From assembly GCA_022360175.1 (NCBI GenBank), contig JAKSDI010000293.1:1-40259 (forward strand): a stretch of DNA of 40,259 nt. The letters run 5' to 3'. The position numbers and the translations under genes were made by a program. Positions 17,123 through 25,603 of this stretch are shown here, piece after piece. The notes beneath the pieces were generated by a model, which searched no databases, was not told the DNA's origin, and saw nothing but the letters and a program-made list of their open reading frames with translations. Source of the DNA: Chitinophagales bacterium. Its GTDB lineage: Bacteria; Bacteroidota; Bacteroidia; Chitinophagales; Saprospiraceae. How positions within the stretch are numbered: position 1 is the stretch's first letter; every line of letters begins with the position of its first letter.

Positions 17123-18862
17123 TTAAATCATAGTATTAAAGTGTTTGAAAGCAGTGCTTAACCTATCTGTACTTTCATTCACTCCCAAAACTTCCATCAC
17201 TTCATAAATAGCAGGCCCTTTCATAGTACCAGTTACTCCGATTCGCAACATCGGCAATACCTCTCCAAATTTCAGGCCTTCTTTTTCAATAAATGCATTC
17301 ACATTTTCTTCTATTGCTGAAGCAGAAAAAGTATGGAGCCCTTTCAATTCTTCTACCAAACGATGAAATACATCTGCACGATCTACCTGCCAACGTTTTT
17401 TGACCATTTTTTCCTCGTACGAATCTGGTTTTTGAAAGAAATAATAACCACCGCTCCAAAACTCATCTAATGTCACCACCCGTTCTTTCATCAATTCTAT
17501 GAAGCGATGTAAGAATGCCATTTCTGGTTGATGTCCATGAGCAGCTAGCATTGGTTGAACAATTTCAGTCAATGACTCCGCATCTGAATGTAAGACATAT
17601 TGCTGGTTAAACCACTTAGCCTTATCAATATCAAAACGGGTGCCCGACTTGTTTACACGCTCTAAAGAAAACGCTTCTATCAAGTCTGCCATCGGGAATA
17701 TCTCTTGTTCTGTACCAGGGTTCCATCCTAACAGGGCAAGGAAGTTAAGCGTAGCTGTTGGGAGAAAACCATATTCTCTAAAGCCAATGAAGCTATCTTC
17801 CGGTGTTTCACCTTTCCACGACAGTGGAAATACAGGAAAGCCAAGGCGGTCTCCATCACGTTTGCTCAATTTCCCAAAAAGCGCATCGCGTAAGAAAGCT
17901 TTCAGGGCGGCTTTATCTTCTTTGTCTTTATCTTTAGGCTTTACCTGAGCAGACAAATTCTTTTTGTCTTGTAATACCTGAAGGATTGCTTGTGCTGACT
18001 TATCTAAAAAAGTAGCAGGCAGTTCAGCATGTTTGCGTTTAAACTCAGCAGCTAATCGTTCAGCAAGGACAGGAATTGTATTCTTGTTAAGATAGCTTTC
18101 CGGTGCTGGCTTAAGTATAAGTGGAAGGTGCGAAAAATGGGGCATACTATCTTCCCAGCCAAAAGCACGATACAATAACACATGATGAGCAGTACTGGAC
18201 AACCACTCTTCCCCACGGATCACATGCGTAATCTTCATCAGGTGATCATCAATAATATTGGCCATATGATAAGTAGGCATTCCATCAGCTTTAACGAGCA
18301 CTTTGTCATCTAGCTCATTGCTATCAAAAGTAACTTCGCCACGTACCAAATCCTGGAAAGTCACCTGTTCATCAGCAGGTACTTTAAGCCGGATTACTTT
18401 AGGAGTTCCGTCTTGAATAAGCTGCCCTGCTTCTGCTTCTGACATGCTTAAGCTATTACGCATATTCATCCTACGGCTACCATCATACTTAAAAGTAGCA
18501 TCTGCTTCGCGCTGTGCATCTAGTTCTTCAGGAGTATCGAAAGCATAATAGGCATTCCCATTATCTAGCAACTGCTGAGCATATTTCTGATAGAGTGCTT
18601 TGCGCTCAGACTGACGATAAGGGCCATAGTCTCCTCCTATACCCGGGCCTTCATCTGGCTGAAGCCCCAACCATTGAAGGGCTTCGACAATATAATCTTC
18701 TGCTCCTGGTACATAGCGGGTCTGATCTGTATCTTCTATACGCAGTATAAAATCGCCTCCATGCTTTTTGGCCAACAGATAGTTATACAAAGCTGTTCTT
18801 ACTCCTCCTATATGGAGCGCGCCGGTAGGGCTAGGCGCAAATCTTACTCTTGGTTTCTTCAT
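17123..18862 (-). CDS. gltX: Glutamyl-tRNA synthetase with a lineage insertion
   Basis: Class I synthetase that charges tRNA with glutamate in the cytosol. The ATP-binding HIGG motif (HIGH equivalent) is at 17-20 and KLSKR (KMSKS equivalent) at 331-335. FAPSPTGALHIGG, the RIEDTDQTR block (41-49) and VIRGEEWLSST (214-224) are family signatures; the C-terminal anticodon-binding region follows. At 579 residues it is longer than the roughly 500 usual for bacterial GluRS. The excess sits at about 253-329, between HLPLILKP and GKLSKRDGD, where most homologues have only a few residues. The insert is helical-looking and Lys-rich (KPKDKDKEDK) and the frame is intact. First gene of a two-gene operon. 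Confidence 0.96.
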   Translation of the reverse strand: MKKPRVRFAPSPTGALHIGGVRTALYNYLLAKKHGGDFILRIEDTDQTRYVPGAEDYIVEALQWLGLQPDEGPGIGGDYGPYRQSERKALYQKYAQQLLDNGNAYYAFDTPEELDAQREADATFKYDGSRRMNMRNSLSMSEAEAGQLIQDGTPKVIRLKVPADEQVTFQDLVRGEVTFDSNELDDKVLVKADGMPTYHMANIIDDHLMKITHVIRGEEWLSSTAHHVLLYRAFGWEDSMPHFSHLPLILKPAPESYLNKNTIPVLAERLAAEFKRKHAELPATFLDKSAQAILQVLQDKKNLSAQVKPKDKDKEDKAALKAFLRDALFGKLSKRDGDRLGFPVFPLSWKGETPEDSFIGFREYGFLPTATLNFLALLGWNPGTEQEIFPMADLIEAFSLERVNKSGTRFDIDKAKWFNQQYVLHSDAESLTEIVQPMLAAHGHQPEMAFLHRFIELMKERVVTLDEFWSGGYYFFQKPDSYEEKMVKKRWQVDRADVFHRLVEELKGLHTFSASAIEENVNAFIEKEGLKFGEVLPMLRIGVTGTMKGPAIYEVMEVLGVNESTDRLSTAFKHFNTMI

Positions 18863-19102
18863 TAATATACTGATGGTTTATCTAATCTTAATTAGTATTA
18901 GTCAAGAAATAACTTCCTTTTGGATCGATTTCTATCCTCAAATCTCGCTCAAAAAAGTAAAGAATCTGACTTTTGGAAATTTATTCGCAAAAAAATGAAA
19001 AAAAGTCACGTTTTCTGGCAGCAAAAATAGGAGTTAAAACGTTGAAAATGAAAATAAACTAAACTACCAATCCAGTTAATTGTGCCGTTCTGATTTTTCA
19101 GA

Positions 19103-19154
19103 GCGTTTTTGGAGATAATTATTTAGGTTGTAAGCACCACCTCCAAAAATACGC
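19103..19154. repeat. Inverted repeat with long loop
   Basis: GCGTTTTTGGAG (19103-19114) pairs with CTCCAAAAATACGC (19141-19154), nine contiguous pairs plus three more across a two-base bulge; the loop is 26 nt. It might be part of a leader or small RNA; no function assigned. Confidence 0.5.
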
Positions 19155-19211
19155 TTAGAGCGATTTTCCCGGCAACGACTCCAAACTATAAGCCCCCTTG
19201 TAGTGATAAAA

Positions 19212-19243
19212 AATACAAAAGGATAGTGATATCCTATTGTATT
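19212..19243 (-). terminator. Hairpin, terminator-like on the minus strand
   Basis: AATACAAAAGGATA (19212-19225) and TATCCTATTGTATT (19230-19243) pair at 13 of 14 positions around GTGA. On the minus strand the stem is followed within a few bases by a T-run (A-run at 19208-19213). A minus-strand terminator here would act on transcripts entering from the deacetylase side, where no minus gene is seen, so it may end an antisense or small RNA, or act in the deacetylase leader. Confidence 0.4.
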
Positions 19244-19295
19244 CACATATACTTATTGAACAATATCCCTGAACATTTTTTAATCCAAAATTAAC

Positions 19296-19949
19296 ATGTA
19301 TCTCGTAAAAACGCCTCAATTTATCCAAAACCTCTTTCCAAATTTCACTTGGAAAATCCCTTCTAAAGAGAAGGTATTATACCTTACTTTTGATGATGGC
19401 CCCATCCCTGAAGTGACCCCATGGGTATTAGAACAACTGGAAGCTTACAAAGCCAAAGCTACTTTTTTCTGTGTAGGTGATAATATCAGAAAACACCGTG
19501 ATGTATTTCAGCAGGTTAAAGACGCGGGGCACTCTGTTGGCAACCATACCTACAATCACCTTAATGGGTGGCTTACAGATAACATTCCATTCTTTCACAA
19601 CATTCGCCATTGTGCTAATGAGGTTAATTCTGTGCTATTTCGACCGCCATATGGCCGCTTGAAACCTAAGCAAGCTCAGTTTTTACAACGTCATTATCGC
19701 ATCGTAATGTGGGATGTACTAAGCGGTGACTTTGATCCTAAAATTACTGCAGAACAGTGTCTGGCAAATGTTATTAACAATGCTCAGGCAGGTTCTATCA
19801 TCGTCTTTCACGATAGCCTCAAGGCAGAGGAAAAGCTGAGAGCTGTTCTTCCTAAGGTATTGGAACACTTTGCTGCTCAAGGTTATCAATTTGAAAGCCT
19901 CAACGAAAAAGAGATGCTTGCTACGCCACGCGTACGAGTAAGCGCATAA
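19296..19949 (+). CDS. Polysaccharide deacetylase (NodB domain)
   Basis: 217 residues, almost entirely one carbohydrate esterase 4 domain. Motif 1 is TFDDGP (31-36, with D33 as likely base and D34 as metal ligand), motif 2 HTYNH (H84 and H88, metal ligands), motif 3 FRPPYGR (115-121), and IVFHDS near 170 holds the final histidine. All catalytic positions are present. The enzyme removes N-acetyl groups from sugars in peptidoglycan or an extracellular polysaccharide. There is no clear signal peptide; the N-terminal KTPQFIQNLFPNFTWKIP block is typical of short Bacteroidota members of the family. Its own terminator follows. Confidence 0.93.
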   Translation: MYLVKTPQFIQNLFPNFTWKIPSKEKVLYLTFDDGPIPEVTPWVLEQLEAYKAKATFFCVGDNIRKHRDVFQQVKDAGHSVGNHTYNHLNGWLTDNIPFFHNIRHCANEVNSVLFRPPYGRLKPKQAQFLQRHYRIVMWDVLSGDFDPKITAEQCLANVINNAQAGSIIVFHDSLKAEEKLRAVLPKVLEHFAAQGYQFESLNEKEMLATPRVRVSA

Positions 19950-19977
19950 AATTTTATCTGCAATGTTATGATAGCTG

Positions 19978-20012
19978 ATGGCTACAACCTGCAAAGGGGT
20001 AGCCATTTTTTA
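19978..20012 (+). terminator. Terminator after the deacetylase gene
   Basis: ATGGCTAC (19978-19985) and GTAGCCAT (19999-20006) pair perfectly over a 13-nt loop and run into six T. It lies between convergent genes. Confidence 0.75.
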
Positions 20013-20013
20013 T

Positions 20014-21456
20014 TTACATCCTCTCCCACACTTCCAACAACCACGCTTTATTTGCCAAAGGCTCCTTCTCGTCAATCACTTTCTTCAAAGCCTGACGTTT
20101 CTTCTCAAAAGTTGTTGAGAAGCTCACTTCCTTCAACTCTCGTAATTGGTACAAGCGACGAGCTATTTGCAAAAAATAAGTATTGGCTTTCCTACGATAA
20201 TCAGAAAGACTGCTTTTTCTCAAAATGTATTTTTTAAACGCTTCCAATAAAGAATAAAAAGCTTCCGTTTCCTGGAGCTCGTAATAACTTTTCAGCTGAA
20301 TGATCTTGACTCCGAGATGATAAGAGGTATCTGTAAATTCTACATTTTGTAAAAAGTGTAATGCTTTTTTATAATCTCCTTTTGCATACCAAAGTGCTGC
20401 AGAATTATAAGCAACCGCGTTTTCTTGTTCTTCAGGAGGTAAATATTTTTTATATCCGTTTAGGAAAGATTCCGTCCAGTCATAAGCTTTCAGACGAATC
20501 CCTGTGGTAGCGATGTTTTTGTAAGCAAATTGTGACAAATGCCCATGTAAAATCAACAAGCCATTTTCCAGCATAGATTGATAAAGGGATAATACCTGTT
20601 GATAATAATTATCTTCTCCGGAATTTATACGACTGATACAATAATTCAGTGCATAATGGTAAAGAATACTTAATTCATCTTTTGGGAAAGCATTCGTATG
20701 TTCTTTTAGCAATTCCTTTAGCTCAAAAAAATGCTGAGAATTTTCTCGCTCCTCCAGCATTGCCAAAGTAGTGAGGTAGACTCGAATAGGGGCAGCATTC
20801 TGAAATACTCCATCTCGTTCATTTTGTTCTTTAATGAATTTAATGAAAGTAGGCTGATACCCTGCTTTAAAAATGGCTTGCCTGCTCGACATATCACAAG
20901 CAATGCGCAATTTATTAATCCAATAGTACAGATCTAACTCATCATTTTCCTGCTGCAAATGCCGCGTATAACGACGCTGTTGTTTATGCAACTCCATTTT
21001 ATCCATCTGCTCCTCCAGGCGAGATGCCCACAAATGGTAGCCATAGCTACGCCCTTCCATCGTATCTAACAATTGTCGTGCACGCTTTGCATTTGCACTC
21101 AATTGCTTTTCCTGTTGTCTGTTCAATAATTCTTCAAACAAGTACAAGCGCTCCTGTAAAGGTTCCTGCTCGTATTGTAGATAAGCCAGGAAGCTATACA
21201 ACAACTGTGTCAAATTGGAGGTAAAGTTATTGAGCCTAAGTTCGTCATAAGGTTTATTAGTGTACATTGCATTCCAGGCAGCTTTTCGGTTCAGTTCCTT
21301 TTGATCATACCCTGGTGCGAATTGCTGGAGCCAATCATATAAAGCTATTAATTTCTCATGTCGATTGAAAAAAGGAGATTGGATATATTGCCCAAAACGC
21401 GTACGCTCTCGAGTAGTAAGTACTTTAAGTAGTGATATAAGATTGGTGCTTTGCAA
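20014..21456 (-). CDS. Large helical protein of unnamed Bacteroidota family
   Basis: 480 residues, no named domain recognised. It is predominantly alpha-helical and rich in Leu, Tyr, Gln and Glu, with spacing that suggests TPR-like or HEAT-like helical pairs (for example 340-420: AVAYNSAALWYAKGDYKKAL..). The N-terminal motif RTRFGQYIQSPFFNRHEKLI (18-37) resembles a 'F..Y..SPFFN...L..L' pattern that I recall at the start of other uncharacterised Bacteroidota proteins. No signal peptide or membrane segment, so a cytosolic scaffold role is plausible. The start is TTG at 21456; no ATG lies nearby upstream and the next Met is some 60 residues in. It follows the RND exporter gene on the same strand across 327 bp. 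Confidence 0.82.
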   Translation of the reverse strand: MQSTNLISLLKVLTTRERTRFGQYIQSPFFNRHEKLIALYDWLQQFAPGYDQKELNRKAAWNAMYTNKPYDELRLNNFTSNLTQLLYSFLAYLQYEQEPLQERLYLFEELLNRQQEKQLSANAKRARQLLDTMEGRSYGYHLWASRLEEQMDKMELHKQQRRYTRHLQQENDELDLYYWINKLRIACDMSSRQAIFKAGYQPTFIKFIKEQNERDGVFQNAAPIRVYLTTLAMLEERENSQHFFELKELLKEHTNAFPKDELSILYHYALNYCISRINSGEDNYYQQVLSLYQSMLENGLLILHGHLSQFAYKNIATTGIRLKAYDWTESFLNGYKKYLPPEEQENAVAYNSAALWYAKGDYKKALHFLQNVEFTDTSYHLGVKIIQLKSYYELQETEAFYSLLEAFKKYILRKSSLSDYRRKANTYFLQIARRLYQLRELKEVSFSTTFEKKRQALKKVIDEKEPLANKAWLLEVWERM

Positions 21457-21783
21457 TGGTAAATAGTATTAATGGGTATGGGGTATAGGGTCTGAGATTT
21501 TATGGTTATGGTTTAGAATGGTTTAAGAAGGTTAGAAGGTTTAAGAAGGTTAGAAGGTTTAGAAGGTTTAGATTAGGTCTTTAATATTCAATTCATCCAC
21601 TGAAAACCCAATAATCTTCGACTATCCCATTTTTAAATAAAGCATTCCTAGTATCTCCCCACGCCCTGAATGTTCCAGATAGTATCCTAATGATTGCATC
21701 ATAAACACATCCAACAGTTATAAATATAGGCATTCTCATTTAGACGCGATTAAACCATTCTATACCTATTCAACCTCCTTAAC
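21457..21783. other. Intergenic region between the exporter and the helical-protein gene
   Basis: 327 bp without a gene. It holds a tandem short-word repeat at 21510-21573 and, near the other end (about 21752-21786), inverse-complement relatives of the same words (AAACCATTCTATACC.., AACCTCCTTAACC). No promoter could be assigned. Confidence 0.5.
21510..21573. repeat. Tandem GGTTTAGAA / GGTTTAAGAAGGTTAGAA repeat
   Basis: Two perfect 18-bp units, GGTTTAAGAAGGTTAGAA, at 21520-21537 and 21538-21555 are followed by the 9-bp words GGTTTAGAA and GGTTTAGAT, and preceded by GGTTTAGAAT at 21510. The array is made of one degenerate 8-9 bp word. Confidence 0.85.
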
Positions 21784-24039
21784 CTATTTCTCAACTTTCT
21801 TTTCCTTCATCATCCATCGAATCATGACTGGGATCAAGGTCAAGTCTGCAATTAAGGCACTAAAGAGCGTGAGACTAATCAATAAGCCTATCGTTACGCT
21901 AGGAGGGTGAATTGAAAATAACATCACCAGAAAACCAAAAAATAAAATTACAGTTGTCAAGACAATTGCTTTTCCTGTTTCCAGGAATGTAATATGTAAA
22001 GCCTCCTCTACATCTTTACCTTTATTCCTAGCCAATTTATACTTGCTCAAGAAGTGTATTGTATCATCTACTGCAATACCAAATATTACAGCAAAGACAA
22101 TTGATACACCCGCTTCTAGTTCTATCCCTAAAAATCCAAGTAATGCCCCAGCCAATATCAACGGAAAAACATTAGGTACCAGCGAAATAATAAGCATTTT
22201 AATATTTTTAAACAATAGCGCCATTAATACACTAACGATCAAAATAGCCATCCCTAATCCTTCGAGAAGATTTCGCCTTACATACTCAGCATTTTTGTCA
22301 ATAATCAAGCCGGTACCTGTTTGTTTAAAGGTAACGACTGAAGTATCGGTATTAGTGGCAATCCAATCATCAATACGTTGTCCCATCTGTTTTATAGTAT
22401 CAGCTCCTACATCTAAAATACGGGATGTAATACGAGCTTTCTCCTCGTCCTTACTAACTAGTATACTAGTACTCAATTTGGGAACCCGAGAAGCCATTCT
22501 TTGATAGCGTTCAAAAGTGGGCTCATCTTTTGGCATTTTATATGCTTCCGGTTTATTATTGTTCATCATTTGATTGATGCTCTTATATACTGCTGTAACG
22601 GACGCAATTGCTTTGATTGGTGAAAACTCATGAAGATAGTTTTCGACTTTATCAATTTCTCGTACTACTTCATAATCAGTAGCTTTATAGCCATCCTTAA
22701 CATATACTGCAAATTCTAATGGACGAAAGCCGGTTAAGTGTTTTTCAAAAAACCTGAAGTCTTCCGTAATTTTTTCCCCAATGGGCATATTATTAATAAT
22801 CCCATAGTTGGTTGTTATCCGGGAAATTCCCCATAGGCTAATCAACAGGATTGCAAATCCACCTATGGCAATTCTTTTGGGATGTTTATAACTAGATTTA
22901 TATGACCAGTCCATCAATCGCTCCCAAAAAGCCTGTCCTCTTCCCAATTTAATAATCTGATCTGCCCGAAACCAGGAAATAACAGAGGTCGTAAAAAAGA
23001 TAACCGTCACATAAGCAACCAATACTCCTAAGGCCGCATTCATCCCAAAATCCTTAATGGGGCCCACCCTACTAGTCAATAGAGATGCGAAACCAATAGC
23101 AGTCGTAATTGATGTCAATAAAGTAGCCAGGCCAATTTCCTTAATAGCAGTCACAATAGCCTTTTCCTGATCAAAACCTTTCCGTAGCTCATCAATATAC
23201 TTTGACATAATGTGTATTACATCTGAAGTACCGACTATAATCATCAACACAGGATACAAAGCAGCCATTGCATTCAACTCTCGCCCAGTAGCTCCCAGTA
23301 TCCCCATAAATAGGAGCATTCCTAGTCCAATAGAAAAAAGAGAAACTATAATTCCTATAGGCCTTCGAAAAATAAAAAACATCACTAAAGAGACTAATAT
23401 TCCAGAAATGATAGCAGATACTGTAATCTCCCGCTTCTGCATATCTACCAACTCTTTCTGAAAATAAGCCCTCCCTAAATAGTGATACTCTTCGAAATCA
23501 TAGGACTGTACAAGGCTATCCAAACTACTCATTATTTCTCGCGCCTGATCTAATTGTATACTATTGACCGTTTTTAATAACACTACAAGAGTCGTTGCAT
23601 CTTCGGAGATAAGATTGTGCACAAAACGTTCATCTGCTAATATCCTTTTTTTATCCCGCTCATAACGTTCAGGTTGATCAATATGAATAGCAGGTACAGA
23701 AGTAATAGCAAAAAGTGTTTGCACCGGATAGGAGAACTTCGTAAGAGATTGGCTTTCCTCAATATGTGGCAGGCTTCGGGTATCCAATGTAAAAGCATGT
23801 ACTTTTTCTAAAAAAGATTGCTCAAAGGCTCCTTCTTCTCGTCTTAAGGCTACCAACATGAAGTTGTCATCCGACTCAAATTCTTTGATAAATTCCCTAA
23901 AATACTCCAGGTCTTCATCTCCCTCTGGAAAAAACTGTTCAAAATCAAAGGAGAACTTGAGTTTGGTAGTGTAATATGCACTCACTGCTCCTAATAAAAG
24001 GAATGTAATGACTGCTATGAGGCGCAGGTTGATGTTCAT
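21784..24039 (-). CDS. RND-superfamily exporter (MMPL type)
   Basis: Inner-membrane transporter of 751 residues from the ATG at 24039; a TTG at 24072 would add eleven residues, but the first membrane segment follows the ATG closely. The two-fold RND layout is clear: a membrane segment, a periplasmic domain and a bundle of five segments, then the same again. Each half has the conserved charged motif before a segment (IIVGTSDVIHIMSKY in the first, FGIAVDDTIHFLSKY in the second); the Asp residues fit proton coupling. No periplasmic adaptor is encoded next to it, as is usual for the MMPL or HpnN branch that moves lipids or hydrophobic compounds. The substrate is unknown. Confidence 0.9.
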   Translation of the reverse strand: MNINLRLIAVITFLLLGAVSAYYTTKLKFSFDFEQFFPEGDEDLEYFREFIKEFESDDNFMLVALRREEGAFEQSFLEKVHAFTLDTRSLPHIEESQSLTKFSYPVQTLFAITSVPAIHIDQPERYERDKKRILADERFVHNLISEDATTLVVLLKTVNSIQLDQAREIMSSLDSLVQSYDFEEYHYLGRAYFQKELVDMQKREITVSAIISGILVSLVMFFIFRRPIGIIVSLFSIGLGMLLFMGILGATGRELNAMAALYPVLMIIVGTSDVIHIMSKYIDELRKGFDQEKAIVTAIKEIGLATLLTSITTAIGFASLLTSRVGPIKDFGMNAALGVLVAYVTVIFFTTSVISWFRADQIIKLGRGQAFWERLMDWSYKSSYKHPKRIAIGGFAILLISLWGISRITTNYGIINNMPIGEKITEDFRFFEKHLTGFRPLEFAVYVKDGYKATDYEVVREIDKVENYLHEFSPIKAIASVTAVYKSINQMMNNNKPEAYKMPKDEPTFERYQRMASRVPKLSTSILVSKDEEKARITSRILDVGADTIKQMGQRIDDWIATNTDTSVVTFKQTGTGLIIDKNAEYVRRNLLEGLGMAILIVSVLMALLFKNIKMLIISLVPNVFPLILAGALLGFLGIELEAGVSIVFAVIFGIAVDDTIHFLSKYKLARNKGKDVEEALHITFLETGKAIVLTTVILFFGFLVMLFSIHPPSVTIGLLISLTLFSALIADLTLIPVMIRWMMKEKKVEK

Positions 24040-24106
24040 TTGCAACTGGTCAATTTTTAGTAAGGTAACCAACTTATGATAATTATGTTGCGGAGATAAG
24101 TGGAAA

Positions 24107-24137
24107 TTGCCAGCTTATAAAAAAAGCGGTAACTTTG
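24107..24137 (+). promoter_or_regulatory. Bacteroidota promoter of mtaB
   Basis: TTG (24107-24109), 20 nt, then TAACTTTG (24130-24137), a perfect TAnnTTTG -7 element. Transcription would start near 24143, about 33 bp before the ATG at 24176. This makes the in-frame TTG at 24107 part of the promoter rather than a start codon. Confidence 0.7.
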
Positions 24138-24175
24138 CCCTTCATTTTCAGACAGTAAGCATACGAATATTAGTT

Positions 24176-25522
24176 ATGGCGACACCACATTCAGTTGCAT
24201 TTTATACATTGGGTTGTAAACTCAATTATTCTGAAACCTCTTCGATAGGGCGGCTTTTTGAAGACGCTGGCTATTCCGAAGTTCCTTTCCGGGAAGCTGC
24301 TGATGTATACGTAATCAACACCTGCTCTGTGACCGATTTTGCTGATCGAAAATGCCGGCAAACGGTACGTCGTGCTCTAAAGAACAATCCAGAAGCAAAA
24401 GTAGTGGTCATCGGTTGCTATGCTCAGCTAAAACCTGATGAGATTGCAAATATAGAAGGAGTAGATATGGTACTAGGTGCAGCCGAAAAATTCCGCATCC
24501 TTGATTATGTCGACGAATTGAGCAAAGCTCCTGGAAAAGGAATGGTCAAAGCTGGTGAGGTCAGTGAAGCTAAAACTTTTGTAAATGCTTTTTCTTTTGG
24601 CGATCGTACACGCTCTTTTCTAAAAGTGCAAGATGGCTGTGATTATAAGTGTTCTTTTTGTACTATTCCAATGGCACGCGGCCGCAGTCGTAGTGACACC
24701 GTAGAAAATGTAGTTGCCAATGCTCGGGAGATCGCTCAAATGGGAGTTAAAGAGATCGTTCTTACAGGAGTAAACATTGGTGATTTTGGCAATGGTACTG
24801 CCGTTATTGAAGGAATAAAGCCTAAAAAAGAAGCACTTTTCATTGATCTTATTCAGGCACTGGATGAAGTAGAGGGGATTGAGCGTTTTCGTATTTCATC
24901 TATAGAGCCCAATTTGTGTACAGATGAAGTTATCCGCTTTGTAGCCAATTCAAAGCGTTTTGTCCCTCATTTCCATATGCCACTTCAATCAGGTAACAAC
25001 AAGCAACTCAAAGCAATGCGCCGTCGCTATAAGCGGGAGTTGTATGCAGAACGAGTATCCAGCATCAAATCAAAGATGCCTCATTGTTGTATTGGGGTAG
25101 ATGTAATTGTTGGTTTTCCGGGTGAATCTAAGGAAGATTTTGAGGAAACCTACCGCTTCATCAATGAATTAGATATCTCATACTTACACGTATTTACGTA
25201 CTCTGAACGACCAAATACTCCAGCTGCTGAAATGGAAGGCATCGTAAGCATGGAAGAACGCCGCCGCCGCAATAAAATGCTTACGATTCTAAGTGATAAA
25301 AAGCGCCGTTATTTTTACAGCCGACATTTAGGGCAGGAACGCCCTGTTTTATTTGAAGCGAGTAAACAAGAAGGTATGATTTCTGGTTTTACCGATAATT
25401 ATATTCGTATTGAAATGCCAAAAGAGCCTGCATTACTAAATACTGTTTCACCGGTTAAACTGGAAACAATCTCACCCAATACCTTAGTCAATGTAAGCCT
25501 GGCAGTTAGTAATGTCGAATAG
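24176..25522 (+). CDS. mtaB: tRNA-t6A37 methylthiotransferase MtaB
   Basis: Radical SAM enzyme that adds a methylthio group to t6A37 of ANN-decoding tRNAs (known for the family). 448 residues from the ATG at 24176. The N-terminal UPF0004 domain carries the second cluster cysteines C14 (YTLGCKLN), C50 (NTCSVTD) and C81 (VIGCYAQ). The radical SAM motif is C155-x3-C159-x2-C162 (GCDYKCSFC). A C-terminal TRAM-like domain follows (about 380-445). YTLGCKLNYSETS near the start distinguishes MtaB from MiaB and RimO. A promoter lies just upstream and a long perfect hairpin after the stop. Confidence 0.95.
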   Translation: MATPHSVAFYTLGCKLNYSETSSIGRLFEDAGYSEVPFREAADVYVINTCSVTDFADRKCRQTVRRALKNNPEAKVVVIGCYAQLKPDEIANIEGVDMVLGAAEKFRILDYVDELSKAPGKGMVKAGEVSEAKTFVNAFSFGDRTRSFLKVQDGCDYKCSFCTIPMARGRSRSDTVENVVANAREIAQMGVKEIVLTGVNIGDFGNGTAVIEGIKPKKEALFIDLIQALDEVEGIERFRISSIEPNLCTDEVIRFVANSKRFVPHFHMPLQSGNNKQLKAMRRRYKRELYAERVSSIKSKMPHCCIGVDVIVGFPGESKEDFEETYRFINELDISYLHVFTYSERPNTPAAEMEGIVSMEERRRRNKMLTILSDKKRRYFYSRHLGQERPVLFEASKQEGMISGFTDNYIRIEMPKEPALLNTVSPVKLETISPNTLVNVSLAVSNVE

Positions 25523-25550
25523 TAACTAAGTTGACATTTTATATTACAAT

Positions 25551-25584
25551 AGTGCGCGGTGATTTCATAAAATCACCGCGCACT
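25551..25584. terminator. Perfect 15-bp hairpin after mtaB without T-run
   Basis: AGTGCGCGGTGATTT (25551-25565) and AAATCACCGCGCACT (25570-25584) pair perfectly around CATA. It is GC-rich and strong but is followed by CTTAATTT and no T-run. It is probably a terminator or a 3'-end-protecting structure between mtaB and the hydrolase gene. Confidence 0.6.
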
Positions 25585-25603
25585 ACTTAATTTATCTATC
25601 GTT

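Larger units (their letters stand above)
18863..19295. other. Divergent intergenic region with two hairpins
   Basis: 433 bp between gltX (minus) and the deacetylase gene (plus). It is AT-rich and must contain both promoters, though no clear TAnnTTTG element was found. Two inverted repeats are annotated separately. No ORF, tRNA or known riboswitch is recognisable. Confidence 0.5.

Noticed and set aside
17873-18110. Intein in gltX
   Set aside because: The insert is about 77 residues, lacks a Cys/Ser first residue with splicing blocks and a terminal His-Asn, and is not at a conserved catalytic motif itself.
18863-19295. Known riboswitch or tRNA in the spacer
   Set aside because: No cloverleaf, T-loop or recognisable riboswitch core could be found; only two simple inverted repeats.
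22043-22504. 153-codon plus-strand open frame within the RND exporter gene
   Set aside because: Antisense to the second RND half, whose conserved motifs are intact; the translation is typical complement of membrane segments.
25551-25584. Possible CRISPR or palindromic mobile repeat
   Set aside because: Single inverted repeat with no spaced copies; every hairpin in the window has a different sequence.
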